Below, piece after piece: positions 22,727 to 33,520 of a DNA stretch of 64,000 bases (the first letter of the stretch is position 1; every line of letters begins with the position of its first letter). The position numbers were made by a program, and so were the translations under genes. Below the pieces are notes generated by a model. It made no database searches. It was given only the letters and a program-made list of their open reading frames with translations, and had not been told where the DNA came from. Source of the stretch: Humulus lupulus (lineage: Eukaryota; Streptophyta; Magnoliopsida; Rosales; Cannabaceae); contig NC_084796.1 in assembly GCF_963169125.1 (NCBI RefSeq), positions 217,582,448 to 217,646,447 of the forward strand, given 5' to 3'.

Positions 22727-23707
22727 TGTTGGGAAAACTTATACATGATCTTTATTTATTTTCATGTAGATATAATATTAAACAAATTAATATGAGATAA
22801 CCTAGAACATGTTTCTAAAATTGAATTCAAAGATAAACAATGATAAGAATACTTACAGTATACGCAGCAGAATGAATGACTCATTCCTTCAGTTTCTCTA
22901 ACCCTTGTATCCTTTCTGTCGCAGAGTATTATCAAGAAACTGAACCGTTCTTCTAATTTCTTCACAGTCTTCCAAAGTATCCTTAGAATCACCTAGACTA
23001 GAGTGGACAATTCTCAACATGTGATATAGATACAGAGAGAAGAAGAGAAAATAACAAAGAGGCTTAGAAAAAGACTTGTGTTTAGAGAGAATCTAAAACC
23101 AATTAGAAAATCTGACTTGTGAATTATCTGTCGTCCATTTTGACTTCTCTCTAATCACTCCTTTTATAGACTCAATTAGGTCATTTAATTTAATTAAAAA
23201 ATCAATAAAATAATAGCTAACTATAAGCCCTAGGTCGAAATTATCATGGGCTTTAGGCCCGTGAAATTTCCCATTTGATTATAAGCCCATTGGACTTAAA
23301 ATCAAGGCCTATGTTATTTTCTATTGATTTAATTAATAAAATAATTATTTAAATCCTTTATCAAATTAATTATTTATAATTTGAACCTTGATTTAAACTT
23401 ATTTATTAATTTAGATACCAATATATCTTAATTAATAAATCTGCCATAATTTCTCTTTTTTTTCTAAAAAATACATAACTCTGTGAAACTATCCAAAATT
23501 GACCTGGTCAACTTTGATAATTCTAATTGATAATTAAATAAATTAATTGAGACTATCTAGATGATTTTATCCAAGGTACAATGGGGACCATGAGCCTATG
23601 AAATCAAGCTCCAATAAGTTATCATAATTCTAACAAATAAATTTACTAACTTATTAATTCCTCGTGACTCCACTAAAGACTCAGAATCGCACTCTTGAAT
23701 TCATAAA
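22727..23707 (-). mobile_element. Partial 5' LTR of copia-1
   Basis: From TGTTGGGAAAACTTATACA the sequence follows the reverse complement of the complete solo LTR at 42834-44672 for about 980 bases, for example the shared leader near TACGCAGCAGAATGA and the segment around TCAAGCTCCAATAAG. The match stops near 23707, after GAATTCATAAATAG, where MULE-related sequence begins. The 5' half of the LTR (about 860 bp) is therefore missing, by deletion or because the MULE landed here. Confidence 0.8.
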
Positions 23708-24082
23708 TAGATGTATGGGTTGAAATTGGAGGTTCCTTACACATGTGACGACCAACCGTTTACACCCGTTCATGTTTAAAGTGATACTGGTGTCCGTGCA
23801 TTCTTAGGAGTACATCTAAAGAAAGGTTGGCCTTGTGTGTCACTCTTGTTAAAAAGATTGTCATTGCAGATCCATATTTCACTTCCGGACCTGAGGGAGC
23901 AGCCAGTGATTTAGGATGTTCTATTGGTGAGTTAAGGGAAAACTAGTATGAGTACAACCCCTATGTGAATGACGATCCAGTAGTTGAACATAATGAGGAC
24001 TTAGGATACAATTCAGTGAATGGCGATCCAGTAGCTGAACATTTGCAAGTAGAACAAGCACAAGAATAGCCAATATGTCCTA

Positions 24083-27000
24083 TTGCACGAGAGAACCCAC
24101 CAAGTCAAGGACGTCGAACACCTAGCACCAATTCTAGTCGTCCTGGTGGAACAGAATATAACTATACAGGGAACGTTCCAATATGTTCAACAAAAGATCA
24201 CAGAAAATGGAGTGCTCTCATGTTTACAAAAGAAGATAGCATGGCTTCTAGTCATTCTGAATCACCCTCATTCGGTGTACCATTGGGAGAATTACACCTT
24301 GGGAAGACTTTTGAGAACAAAATGGAATTGAAAACCAAAGCACCTCTCTTCGCAATGAAGAATAATTTTGAGTTTATGGTTAAGAAGTCTGGTACTGATG
24401 TGCTGTATATCATGTGCAACGATCCTGATTGTGGTTGGAGAATAAGAGGGAAAAAAGTAGCTTGATCAGAGATGTTTAAGATCACTATTTATAATAGTGT
24501 ACATACTTGCTCACTAGAATTGTGACAGAATGACCACCGTCAAGCAACACCTTATGTCGTTGGGCACCTTATCAAGAACAAATATGCTACTGATGGTACT
24601 AGCTACCCAACAAACAACATAAATGAGGATATGAAGATTAATTTTGGGATCGATATGAGTTATATGAAGGCTTGGAGATGCAGAGAGAAGGCACTCGGTT
24701 ATGTCAGGGGGACACCTTAAGAATCATACACCAAGTTACCTTCTTACTTGTACATGCTGCAACAAAAGAATCCAGATACAATAACTGATTTTGTCACAGA
24801 TGATTGTCGCTTTCTTTACTGTTTCTTCTCACTCGAAGTTTGTAGAAGGGGATTTACATCATGTCGTCTTGTTATATGTGTGGACGACACTTTCTTGAAG
24901 TCAAGGTACGGTGGCCACATGTTGTGTGCTGTCGCATTGGATGCGAATAACCACATTTATCCAATTGCGTGCAAGATTGTTGACAGTGAGAATCATGCTT
25001 CTTGGAAGTATTTCATGATGAAATTGAAGGAAGCAATTGGAGTTGTTGATAATCTGTCTTTTGTATCAGACAGGCATGCTAGCATTATTCATGATCTTGA
25101 GTTGGTCTTCCCTGATGCCTACCGCATTGCATGCTACCATCAAATTAGTATAAATGTAATCGCTAAGTTCAAGACTGATCACTATCACAAGGAGATGTGG
25201 AATGCGACATATGCATTTCGGAAGTCAAAATTTCACAGGTTCTTCAACAATATAAAGCAAATGGATCCTGCCATAGCTCAATATCTCAAGGGTATTGGCT
25301 TCGATAAGTGGACTTGTAACGACCCAAATTTACTAATAAGGCTTAAGGGCCTTGATTAGTGTGTTGGGAGGGCATAATTGGAATATATGTGATTTAATGA
25401 TTAAAAGTATGTTATATGACTATTTGAATATTTGAGATGCCTGACTATGTGTATTAGTATGCATGTAGGCCCTGATTGGGTTAGAAAGGGCATAATTGTA
25501 ACTTTGGCCCGTCGAGGGCATAATTGTATATATATGTGATAAATTGTTGAGACCACATTATTATGTGGATATATTTGTGATCTGTGGTTCGAGACGATCC
25601 TAGTGAGCGGTTTAGCGAAAAAGTCACGGCGGGGACTTATACCCGGCTCGGGGTGAACCTGTGGGTATTTATGGAATTTATAGAATATATTGGGGTCTGT
25701 TTTGACATTGAGGAATATAACTGGTGATTAGTTAAGTATCGGGAAGTAAGCGGTAAATATTAGAGACACTTGAGGAATTAGCGGGAATTGGGTGAAATGA
25801 CCGAAATGCCCCAAGGTGGATTAAAAGACTTAGGATTTAAGGGAGGGTATTATGGTCATTTGGCTTATAAAGGATAGGCATAACTGAGGCTTTATGCTTA
25901 GTGGAGTTTGTAGAAGGAAATAGAAGTCTGAAGGAAAGAAAAGGAAAGAAAAGAAAGAGAAAGAATGGAAAGAAAAGCAAGGTCAGTTTAGGCTCTTCTC
26001 CACCATTTTCTTGAGGTTTCTTGGAGCAAAGTTCAGAGGAGAGCTAGATCAAGCTGAGCAATTAGGTTTCTGAGTTAAGCTTGAGGAATTGGCAGGGCAA
26101 CTCATTCAGTGGAGGTAAGATTTTTAGGTTTCTTCAATTTCTGGTTCTTGGTATAGTTGTGGTTTTGAGCTGAGTTTTGATGGGGAATTCTAGGGAAATT
26201 GGAGCTGAGCTTTGAGGAGGTGAAGGGCCAGCTAGTGAGGAGGTTAACCTAAGCTAAGCTCATTCATCAGAGGTAAGGAACTTTAGTTTCAAGCTTGGTG
26301 ATTTATGGTTTTGCTGAGTTTCTGAGTTTTGAACTCTAGGTTCAACTATGGTGAATTCTATGTTTAGGGATGCATGTGATTGGGTTTTGTGTATTTGGAA
26401 TTCTTTGTATGAGTGGAGTACGTTAATAAGATTGTTTTAAAGTTTGGTTGAAGATTGGAAAAGTTTTGGTAAGGGTTGGCTCGGAGAAATCGCAGGAAGG
26501 AAAAGTACAGCATTGGCTGTCTGTGACTAGCGCTACAACGCTAGCCTTTGGGCGCTGTAGCGCTAGGCCATTTGTCCTGGGAAGATTTTGGGCTCTGTTT
26601 TTAGTGCTATAGCGCCCTCCTTAAAGCACTGTAGCGCTACCCTGTTTCCAGAAATGGGTTTTTGAGTTATTTTCAAGGGTTTTTGCTCGGGGGTTCGGGG
26701 TTCGATTCCACCACCTCGTTTGGTGTAATTGGGGCTTCTCGAGAACTCGGGATTGGTCCTGAGGTTAGGTTTTGGACTTGAGGTTTGGTGATAATTCTGA
26801 TCTATGGCTATGACTAGGTGTACGCTAGGGCTCGAGAGGGATCGTGCTCAAGGATCTAAGTGAACGAAGCTAGCAAATCTAAAGGTAAGAAAACTGCACC
26901 CGGTTATATGTTAGTGATGGGACTAAGTGCTCCCGATATCTGTATAATTTCATAGATGGTATTATGCCATGGGACATGTGATAAACGACCTAAGGGTGCC

Positions 27001-28406
27001 GTATACAATATTTGCGCACAGGGCGCGGCTTGGCCAGTGGTAGCCAAGGACAGCTTTATATTCACCGAGCTCGGTTTAAGCGGGCCGGAGTCAGTGGGAT
27101 AAACAAAGGGTGCGGCCTAAGGGCGCTAACCCTAGTTATCATTTGTGAACTGATTATTATTATGAAATGATATGTTTGGTATGCTGAATACATGGTTATC
27201 ATGGATGCTTAAACCGTTGAGAACATGTTTACGTGATACGAGATATTGGATTGTCTGTTGATTGTTTATTTGTTTATGCTCTGTTATTGTGTTTTCTTGC
27301 TAGGCCTTGGCTCACGGGTGCTACGTGGTGCAGGTAAAGGCAAAGGCAAGTTGGACCAATCCTAAGATGGAGAGCTGTGGGGTTGAATGTACATAGTCAG
27401 TTGTCAGTTGTTCGGCCACCATGGCCAAGGAGTGGATCAGGATAAGGAATGCCTAACAGTCTGTTTTGCCTTCGAGTGTCTAATTACTGTATTTGAAGCT
27501 TGAATCTTTGTAAATGGTTTTAATCTTATTATTTTGGGATCCCGTGTAAACAGAAAATGCTATTTATAAGAAATGCAGCTTTTGAGACCAAAATCTTTTA
27601 ACCCTAGTTCCATTATAGTTTCAGTAACACGTTTTTAATTAAATGACTTGGTTAGCAAGTCTAGCACTTTTATAAACACACAATGTACCGGTCTTGGCTA
27701 TCCAGGGCGTTACAGGACTTGTGCTATCTTTCCTAGGAATTGATACAATGTAATGACAAGCAACTACGCTGAAAGTTTCAACAACAAAACTAGAGATGCA
27801 AGAACCTTCCCAGACACTACTTTTGTGGAATTCATTTGTTTCACATTTCAGTCATGGTTTGCTGCGCGTCGTGAGGAGGTAGAGAAGTGCACATCCAAAT
27901 TAGCAACAATATATGAGAAAGATGTCTCAGGCATTGTGGATGATGCAAGGTACTTGAAAGTCCATCCTCTTGGACAGTTCAAATTTCATGTGGTAGACCC
28001 AGAAGGTGATGGTGAGGTGAATTTGATGACCAAATCATGCTCCTGTGGCCAGTTTTAAATAATGGGTTACCCTTGTGTTCATGGTGTGGCTGCGGCCATC
28101 CTGCGCGGTGTCAACATTTACTCACTGTGTTCACCATATTACACTACTGAGTGGACGGAGTCTTACAAAGAAACAATTTACCAAACTGGCAACGAGGATG
28201 ATTGGGAACTTCCCGAGAACATAGAGAAAATGCAAGTTGGGGTTCCCATTGAAAAACAACCAGTTGGTCGACCGAAGAAGAATAAGGTGGGAAGAAGGAA
28301 GACAAAACGCTATCCATTGACTGGCGAAATCATTCGCAAAGAGCGCAAGTGTAGCATGTGTGGTGGTCTTGGCCACAACAGGATTACATGCAAAGCTAGG
28401 CTATAA
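24083..28406 (+). pseudogene. MURA-type MULE transposase, split by a solo LTR
   Basis: The N-terminal MuDR DNA-binding region is at 24250-24465 (FEFMVKKSGTDVLY, IMCNDPDCGWRIRGKK). After several stops (TGA 24463, further ones near 24522 and 24718), an open stretch from 24748 holds the DDE core. It has CVDDTFLKSRYGGHML (first aspartate at 24883 or 24886) and FVSDRHASIIHDLE (second aspartate codon 25069-25071), then CYHQISINVIAKF and a tryptophan/phenylalanine-rich helix region. The frame is cut at 25314 by the LTR and resumes at 27720 with ACAIFPRN-like sequence, a TGA, then MTSNYAESFNNKTRDA. The SWIM finger C-S-C-G-Q-F...C-V-H has a TAA at 28056. The CCHC knuckle CSMCGGLGHNRITC ends the protein. 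The transposase would cut and paste the element; this copy is dead. Confidence 0.85.
25315..27714 (+). mobile_element. Solo LTR, family A (2.4 kb), inside the transposase gene
   Basis: TGTAACGACCCAAATTTAC ... GGCTATCCAGGGCGTTACA, flanked by perfect GGACT duplications (25310-25314 and 27715-27719). Removing the LTR and one copy of the duplication restores the codon phase of the transposase. The copy contains the palindrome-rich segment at about 26527-26640 (GCGCTGTAGCGCTAG, CACTGTAGCGCTAC) and the block GTGCTACGTGGTGCAGG near 27318, both shared with 58415-60812. No internal retrotransposon sequence remains. Confidence 0.95.
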
Positions 28407-28841
28407 ACTCTTTTTTCCCATTTGGACTTGTTGTATTAATAACCTAGCTTGTTTTCCCTTCTTTTTGTTATTTGATTTTTCTTAAAAGTTATGTTAAGCT
28501 CGATGTAAACTCGATGAGCTCGACGTGAGCTCGATGGGGCTCGATATGAACTCAATAATATGTATGTTAGCTTCTAAACTGACTTCAAATCGTAGCTTGA
28601 CAATGGTTCGATAGTAGCTCGATATAACTCGATTGTAGTTCAATAATGGTTCAATATGGCTCGATATTAGTTTTATAACATCTATATAATGGATATGAAC
28701 ATGATATTGCTCGATTGAAGCTCGATAACATTTTGATATAGCTTGATATTAGTTCGATATAGCTCAATAGTAGCCTATGAAAGTTATAAAAAAATGTGAA
28801 CAAAAAAATGTACATATAAAGACCCCGTATATATACAATCA
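28407..28841. repeat. TCGA-type repeat array 1, between transposase and protease genes
   Basis: Downstream of the transposase stop, at about 28497-28772, short units such as GCTCGATATGAACTC, AGCTCGATGTAAACTCGATG and GGTTCGATAGTAGCTCGAT recur many times in degenerate form. On the plus strand the units read GCTCGATATGA(A/G)CTC. This is the reverse complement of the plus-strand form in arrays 2 and 3. The rest of the interval is AT-rich intergenic sequence. Confidence 0.8.
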
Positions 28842-31800
28842 TCAAGGTAACAAATTTTGATACCACAAGTCTGTGGTCCACTTGTTCCTAAACACCTCTA
28901 TATTTTCATCGCAGATGGTTTCCAATGGAAGGTCGGCCATGAGATGCTCAATATGCTTGACAACATACACACCACAATCCCCACTGTAAAAAAAATGTAA
29001 ACATTAAGTGTACAATACTATAATTTTAGTTAGAAACAAATATAGTATGAAGATGATGTTTGTTACCTTCTCTTTGACTGAGTGAGCTCGTGTTTCTATT
29101 TGCGACGCCATGTGAACTGATGCGGCCTCTTTCTTGCTGTCGGAATCTCAACATCAAGCTATCAGTGAAAAGTTTACTCTGCATCAACAGAGAAGGAAGC
29201 AAAAAGCACCATGGATTCATAATTTCCTCCAGCTTTACGTCACTAATCACCGAGTTGTCTGAATCATAAACAGTGAGAGTCCAACTAGAAATAGAAGCCT
29301 CAATGGCAAATCAATGTCATTGTTCATAGTTCTGGCACCAATATACATTCTCAACTCCTCCCCAAGATGCCATAAACTATTGCTCGATGCTGATCAACAT
29401 GGACATAACGTCAAAATCCCACGCGAACTTTTTTTTGTCGGCAATTTTCTTGTACTGGTCATATCGGGCAGGTATCACTTGTGAGAAATAAATTTTCATT
29501 ACAACTGCATTTTGTCGATATGTATTGGGAAAATACTTGCGACGCATACGAAGCATGTGTTCTGCCACATCAATATGCTACAAAGAGAGTACGATATAAA
29601 AATTTAGCAAAGACCATCATAAATGGCTAAAAAATGATGCATAAACGAATAAATTGAGTTCTCATCGAGGACTATCGAGCTTATATCGAACTAAACATCG
29701 AGCTCATCGAGTCTATATCGAGCCCCATCGAGCTCATATCGAGCTATTCTCAGACGGTAAACAACACCCCTATCGATCTACTATCGAGCTCCATCGAGCT
29801 CACATCGAGCTAATCTCAAATAGTAAACAACAACTCTAGTTCAACACCCCTACCGATCTACTATCGAGCTACATCAAGCTCATATCGAGCTAGTCTCAAA
29901 CAGTAAACAATAAAATTTGTGTAGCCTATCGAGTTTCTATCAAGCAATAAACAACATCCCTAGTTCAACACCCCTATCGATCTACTATCGACTTCCATCG
30001 AGCTAATCTCAAATAGTAAACAATAGAACTTATGTAGCCTATCGAGCTCATATCGATCCCAGCAACACCCCATCGAGCTCCTATCAAGCTCTCATCGAGC
30101 TCATATCGAGTCAATAAAAACAGATATTGTAAAATTGAAAACAAAACATAATCTCTACCACTATCGAGTCATTAGGTATAAATGACTTACCCCATCATTG
30201 AGCCACGACGGAGTGTCTTCCACGTCAGAAACCACGCTGGACCATGATTCCCAGTCTTTACATCCCTCAGGGTCTTGTTGGGGATGTCTCCAAGCAGCCT
30301 CTTGGACACTGTCCTATACTGTTTGCGATCTAGCTTCTTGAGAGGGTCCAACACCTGTGTAGCCTCCTTTTCTGGTGTAGTTGCATCAGTGCGAGGTCTT
30401 TTCCTCGTGGGATCGGTGTAGTCCTCAAACCAATCTGGCTTGCGTCTTTGGCATCTAGTCCTTTGAAACTGAACCCCAGCAACATCCTCAGGGTTGACAA
30501 TAATGACTCCCAGAGTCGTAGCATCAGGTGTCACAATGATGGTAGGAGGCGTGTTGGATCATCAACATAGTCCAGAGGAATATCTAGTGACTCTTTGAAT
30601 CTTCCTTGGAGCCCCTCGGTTTCTCCTTAATAAACGTCAGGATCTGACTGACTGCGTCCAAGATCACTGATAGGTTCTTTAGTAGGGTCTCCTGTCGACC
30701 CTTGACTCTGTCCAACAGCTTAATCAAGTCGACGAGCTCAAGGGTTGAGGGTGAGGCTAAGGCAACAGGAGGGGTGGGACCTGCAACCTCCTTCTCCGGG
30801 GAAGCATCATCAAATATCTTGGTTGCCTGAGAAACTATTTCCGCGATTTTCTCAAAAGTCGCATCCTCCTCCTCATCAGCATCCGAAGGATCCTGGCCAA
30901 GCCCAGGATAAAGGGGAAGATCTCCCTCTATCAGCGACAAATAATAGTCTTTTTCTACTGGTTGAGGCTTCAACATCGGAAGTATGATCAACTGCAAACA
31001 ACATAAAATATTTGGTTAACTCAAATAATCATAAAAGATAAGCATATAGATAAAAAAAATAATTGTTTAATGATAATCAAATATAACTTACGTTCTTCTT
31101 CGATAACATCGGTGAGATGACGGACTTGGTGAAATCCTTGTTCCTCCGATGCGACCAACTAAGCATCCTCAGGACCATGTTTCCCGAGCTCACAACAAAC
31201 TCTGTCGCAAGCTATTGGATAACCTCATATGTCTAGTACTGTAAGGACGGGGCATAACCATACATATTGTACTTGGACTCTTACTGCATCTTGGCATCCT
31301 TCTTGTTGTCATAGTTGTCATTTTGCTTCACCATGTCCTTCTTACAAGACTGCAATAGCCTTCTATAATAGTACTTCCCCCATGGATAGCTGAAGAAGTA
31401 CTCTACGTCCTCAATAATTTTCAAAATATCTCGCCATATGTACAACTTGCCCTCTATGGCATTCAGAACCCCCTCAACCAACAAACATAAACCAAGCTTG
31501 TACACATCTTCCACAACAAATCAAGTCTTAAAAGCATGGTCCACCTGTGGGAGCTTTACTTTCTCTGCATCGTTGAAATACTCCTTTATCAACCGGTCGC
31601 TGAGATTATGCTCTTCCAACTCTTCTGGTGACGGGAAGGTACTGAAATTCAACCCCGTCACCAGGGAAAACTCTCATGCCGAATCTACAAGACTTCGAAC
31701 CTAAGAAGAAATGCACCTCATCTTCGTTGTTGCTGGCGATTTTCCTCAACAGCAGTTGATGGACCAAGACTCCGGAGAAATTAAACTCCAGAACCAAAAA

Positions 31801-31956
31801 GAACTGCTTGAAAGGGAATTCCTTAGCCCTTCCAAGCAGCCCGAGCTCCACAAATTTTTTCTTTATATCCTTGAAAGTGCTACCACCCCTATATGTGACT
31901 CGACCAGGAAAATGATCTTCAAATGGAACAAGCAACCTCGTCATCTGCATCGACAC
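28842..31956 (-). pseudogene. Ulp1-type cysteine protease with DUF1985-like region
   Basis: The minus-strand gene has an N-terminal DUF1985-like region. Its first part is at 31956-31606 (FNFSGVLVHQLLLRKIAS, VHFFLGSKSCRFGMR); its second is at 31514-31281 (DVYKLGLCLLVEGVLNAIEG, ILKIIEDVEYFFSYPWG). A charged linker is at 30997-30187, beginning just after a GCAG acceptor. The C48 protease domain is at about 29580-28842 (MRRKYFPNTYRQNAVVMKIY; catalytic histidine in a stop-flanked H before FAIEAS near 29310; aspartate in LTVYDSD; catalytic cysteine in SGDCGVYVVKHIEHLM, Cys codon 28974-28976). It ends in FRNKWTTDLWYQNLLP, stop 28842-28844. Ulp1 proteases remove SUMO. Here the histidine, aspartate and cysteine are still visible, but stops such as the TGA and TAA codons around 29300-29380 make it a pseudogene. 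Confidence 0.8.
29661..30115. repeat. TCGA-type repeat array 2, in a presumed intron of the protease gene
   Basis: Units such as ATCGAGCTCATATCGAGC, CATCGAGTCTATATCGAGC and CCTATCGATCTACTATCGAG are repeated with larger blocks duplicated (for example AACACCCCTATCGATCTA at about 29763, 29840 and 29968). The array lies between protease exons ending near 30187 and restarting near 29580. Confidence 0.85.
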
Positions 31957-32040
31957 ATGAAAAGAATTGGTAAGAAAACATAATGTTAAACAGAATCAGA
32001 CAAAAATTCAAAAGAAAATTGAAGTAAACACTGTCATTGA

Positions 32041-32735
32041 GATGCTATCGAGCCATATCGAGTCTAATTGAGCTCTATATCGAGCTTCTATCGAATTGCC
32101 ATCGAGACACTATTATAACTAATCTTTTTAGGTCACCATCGATCTGTTATCGAGTATATCGAGCCTAACTATATCAACCCCATCGAGAATTCATCATTGA
32201 CTCATATCGAGCTCATATCAAGCTATCGAGCTTAACTATATTAGCCCCATCGAGAATTCATCAATAACTACTATCAAGCTCATATCGAGCTAACGTCTAC
32301 TTAGGTAACCATGGAGCTCATATTGAGCTATCGAGCCAAACTATATAAACCCATCGAGAATTGACTCCTATTGAGCTCATCTCGAGCTTCTATCGAACTC
32401 CATCAAGTTCAGTTGATTGAGCCCTATCGAGCGGTATCATCTCAAGCCCTATCGAGCTAACGTCTACTTAGGTAGCCATCAAGCTCATATTGAGCTATCG
32501 AGCCAAACTATATAAACCCATCGAGAATTGAATCCTATTGAGCTCATCTCGAGCTTCTATCGAACTCCATCGAGTTCAGTTGATCGAGCCCTATTGAGCG
32601 ATATCATCTCGAGCCCTATCGAGGGCTATCGAGTGCTATCGATCTCTAATCTAAATGAATATGAGCCTAAAATGTACACCTAATCGAGTTCTTATCGAGC
32701 TTACATCGAACCCATCGAGCAAAATCGAAAAAACC
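32041..32735. repeat. TCGA-type repeat array 3, 5' of the protease gene
   Basis: This is the longest array, about 700 bp, of ATCGAGC(T/C)-based units. Higher-order duplications are present: the block CATATTGAGCTATCGAGCC with its flanks occurs near 32319 and again near 32487, and CCCATCGAGAATTCATCA occurs near 32180 and 32250. It has the same plus-strand orientation as array 2. Confidence 0.85.
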
Positions 32736-32937
32736 AGACCTTCGAATCTCCATACCCATTCCACAGATCTCGAATACACATGATTTTAACTACAAAAATG
32801 GACAAGGGTTCATGCTTTTACCTTAAAATCGAATGTGAGGTAGTTCAATGGAGGCTCTTTGTTTGATTTAACGTCGTGGGTCTCGTTTTTCCCGCTCGAC
32901 GGAGGAGCTCTGCAAGTGGGTCGACGGAGAGATGAGT

Positions 32938-33015
32938 CAACGAGGGTTGGGCTCAACGGGGGTTGGGCTCGACGGGGGTGGGGGCTCGACGGAGGTGGGA
33001 GCTCGACGGATTTTG
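32938..33015. repeat. Short GCTCGACGG tandem repeat in the presumed protease leader
   Basis: Four degenerate units (GGGCTCAACGGGGGTT, GGGCTCGACGGGGGTGG, GGCTCGACGGAGGTGGGA, GCTCGACGGATTTT) lie at the start of a G-rich patch. The core resembles the TCGA units of the nearby arrays. Confidence 0.65.
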
Positions 33016-33100
33016 GGGTTTTTTGTGAGAGAGAAAGAGAGAAACCGAGAGTGTAGAGAATAGTTAGGGAATGAGAGGGGTATTTTGGGTAGATGGGGAA

Positions 33101-33520
33101 TGTTTAGCATCAAAATGAAAGAGTTTATAGTTGTAGTATTTTTTTTGTAATTAGAGAGATTACTATGTATAAAAAGTGAAATTTTCCATTATATATATAT
33201 TTTGAACTTATACAATTGAAATGTATATGAAATCTAAACACTAAATTAATAATATAAAATTTACAAACATAACTATCTTTTAAGATTAAATGTTGGTCAA
33301 TGGTCCCTATGAGCATTTAAAAATTACTCGCTAAATATATAGCATGTGAAAATATATCATTTTATTAATAAAATTTGACTATTATTTACAAAATAGTAAT
33401 GATTTTTTTTAGTAGTTGAAAGTGAAAATTAGTTCTCTTATGACTAATTATTGATCTTTCAAACTAATTATAATGACTTAAAAAAATTTACGACTCAATT
33501 TTAGTACAATTTTTTTACAG
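33101..33520. other. AT-rich intergenic DNA
   Basis: No ORF or recognisable repeat is seen. The MULE must end near the left part of this stretch, but no terminal signal was found. Confidence 0.5.

Larger units (their letters stand above)
5340..23707 (-). mobile_element. Copia-1: truncated Tork-like Ty1/copia element, split by a Tat gypsy insertion
   Basis: Read on the minus strand the order is: partial 5' LTR (23707-22727), primer binding site (about 22725-22711), a long leader (22710-20646 and 8994-8690), gag, zinc knuckle, protease, integrase, reverse transcriptase. The element stops inside or just after the reverse transcriptase; RNase H and the 3' LTR are missing. The leader is interrupted by the complete gypsy element 8995-20640, whose duplicated target CTCTT shows that 8994 and 20646 were once adjacent. 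The gag-protease-integrase-RT order is diagnostic for Ty1/copia. The element is dead: all domains carry stops or truncations. Its LTR belongs to the same family as the complete solo LTR at 42834-44672. Placement in the Tork group rests on my recognition of the gag start (MEKLTGENFLNWKQN) and the LTR ends. Confidence 0.8.
23708..33100. mobile_element. Mutator-like element with transposase and Ulp1-type protease genes
   Basis: A plus-strand MURA-type transposase gene (24083-28406) and a minus-strand Ulp1-like gene (about 31956-28842) lie tail to tail. Between and around them are arrays of an ATCGAGCTC-type repeat. MULEs carrying a Ulp1-like gene are a known plant class (Kaonashi-type in Arabidopsis and related elements in other eudicots), often without clear terminal inverted repeats. 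I could not find terminal inverted repeats or a 9-bp target duplication. The borders given are only where neighbouring repeats end on the left and where the protease leader fades on the right. A family-A solo LTR splits the transposase. Confidence 0.7.

Noticed and set aside
26690..26715. GGTTCGATTCC resembling a tRNA B box, also in the copy near 59810
   Set aside because: No cloverleaf, no A box or acceptor stem; it is a conserved part of the family A LTR.
29661..30115. Possible CRISPR-like or centromeric satellite array
   Set aside because: Units are short, degenerate and without unique spacers; the context is a plant MULE intron, so neither explanation fits.
32859..33056. 65-codon plus-strand frame rich in Gly and Arg
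   Set aside because: It is the reverse complement of the G-rich leader and GCTCGACGG repeat of the minus-strand Ulp1-like gene.
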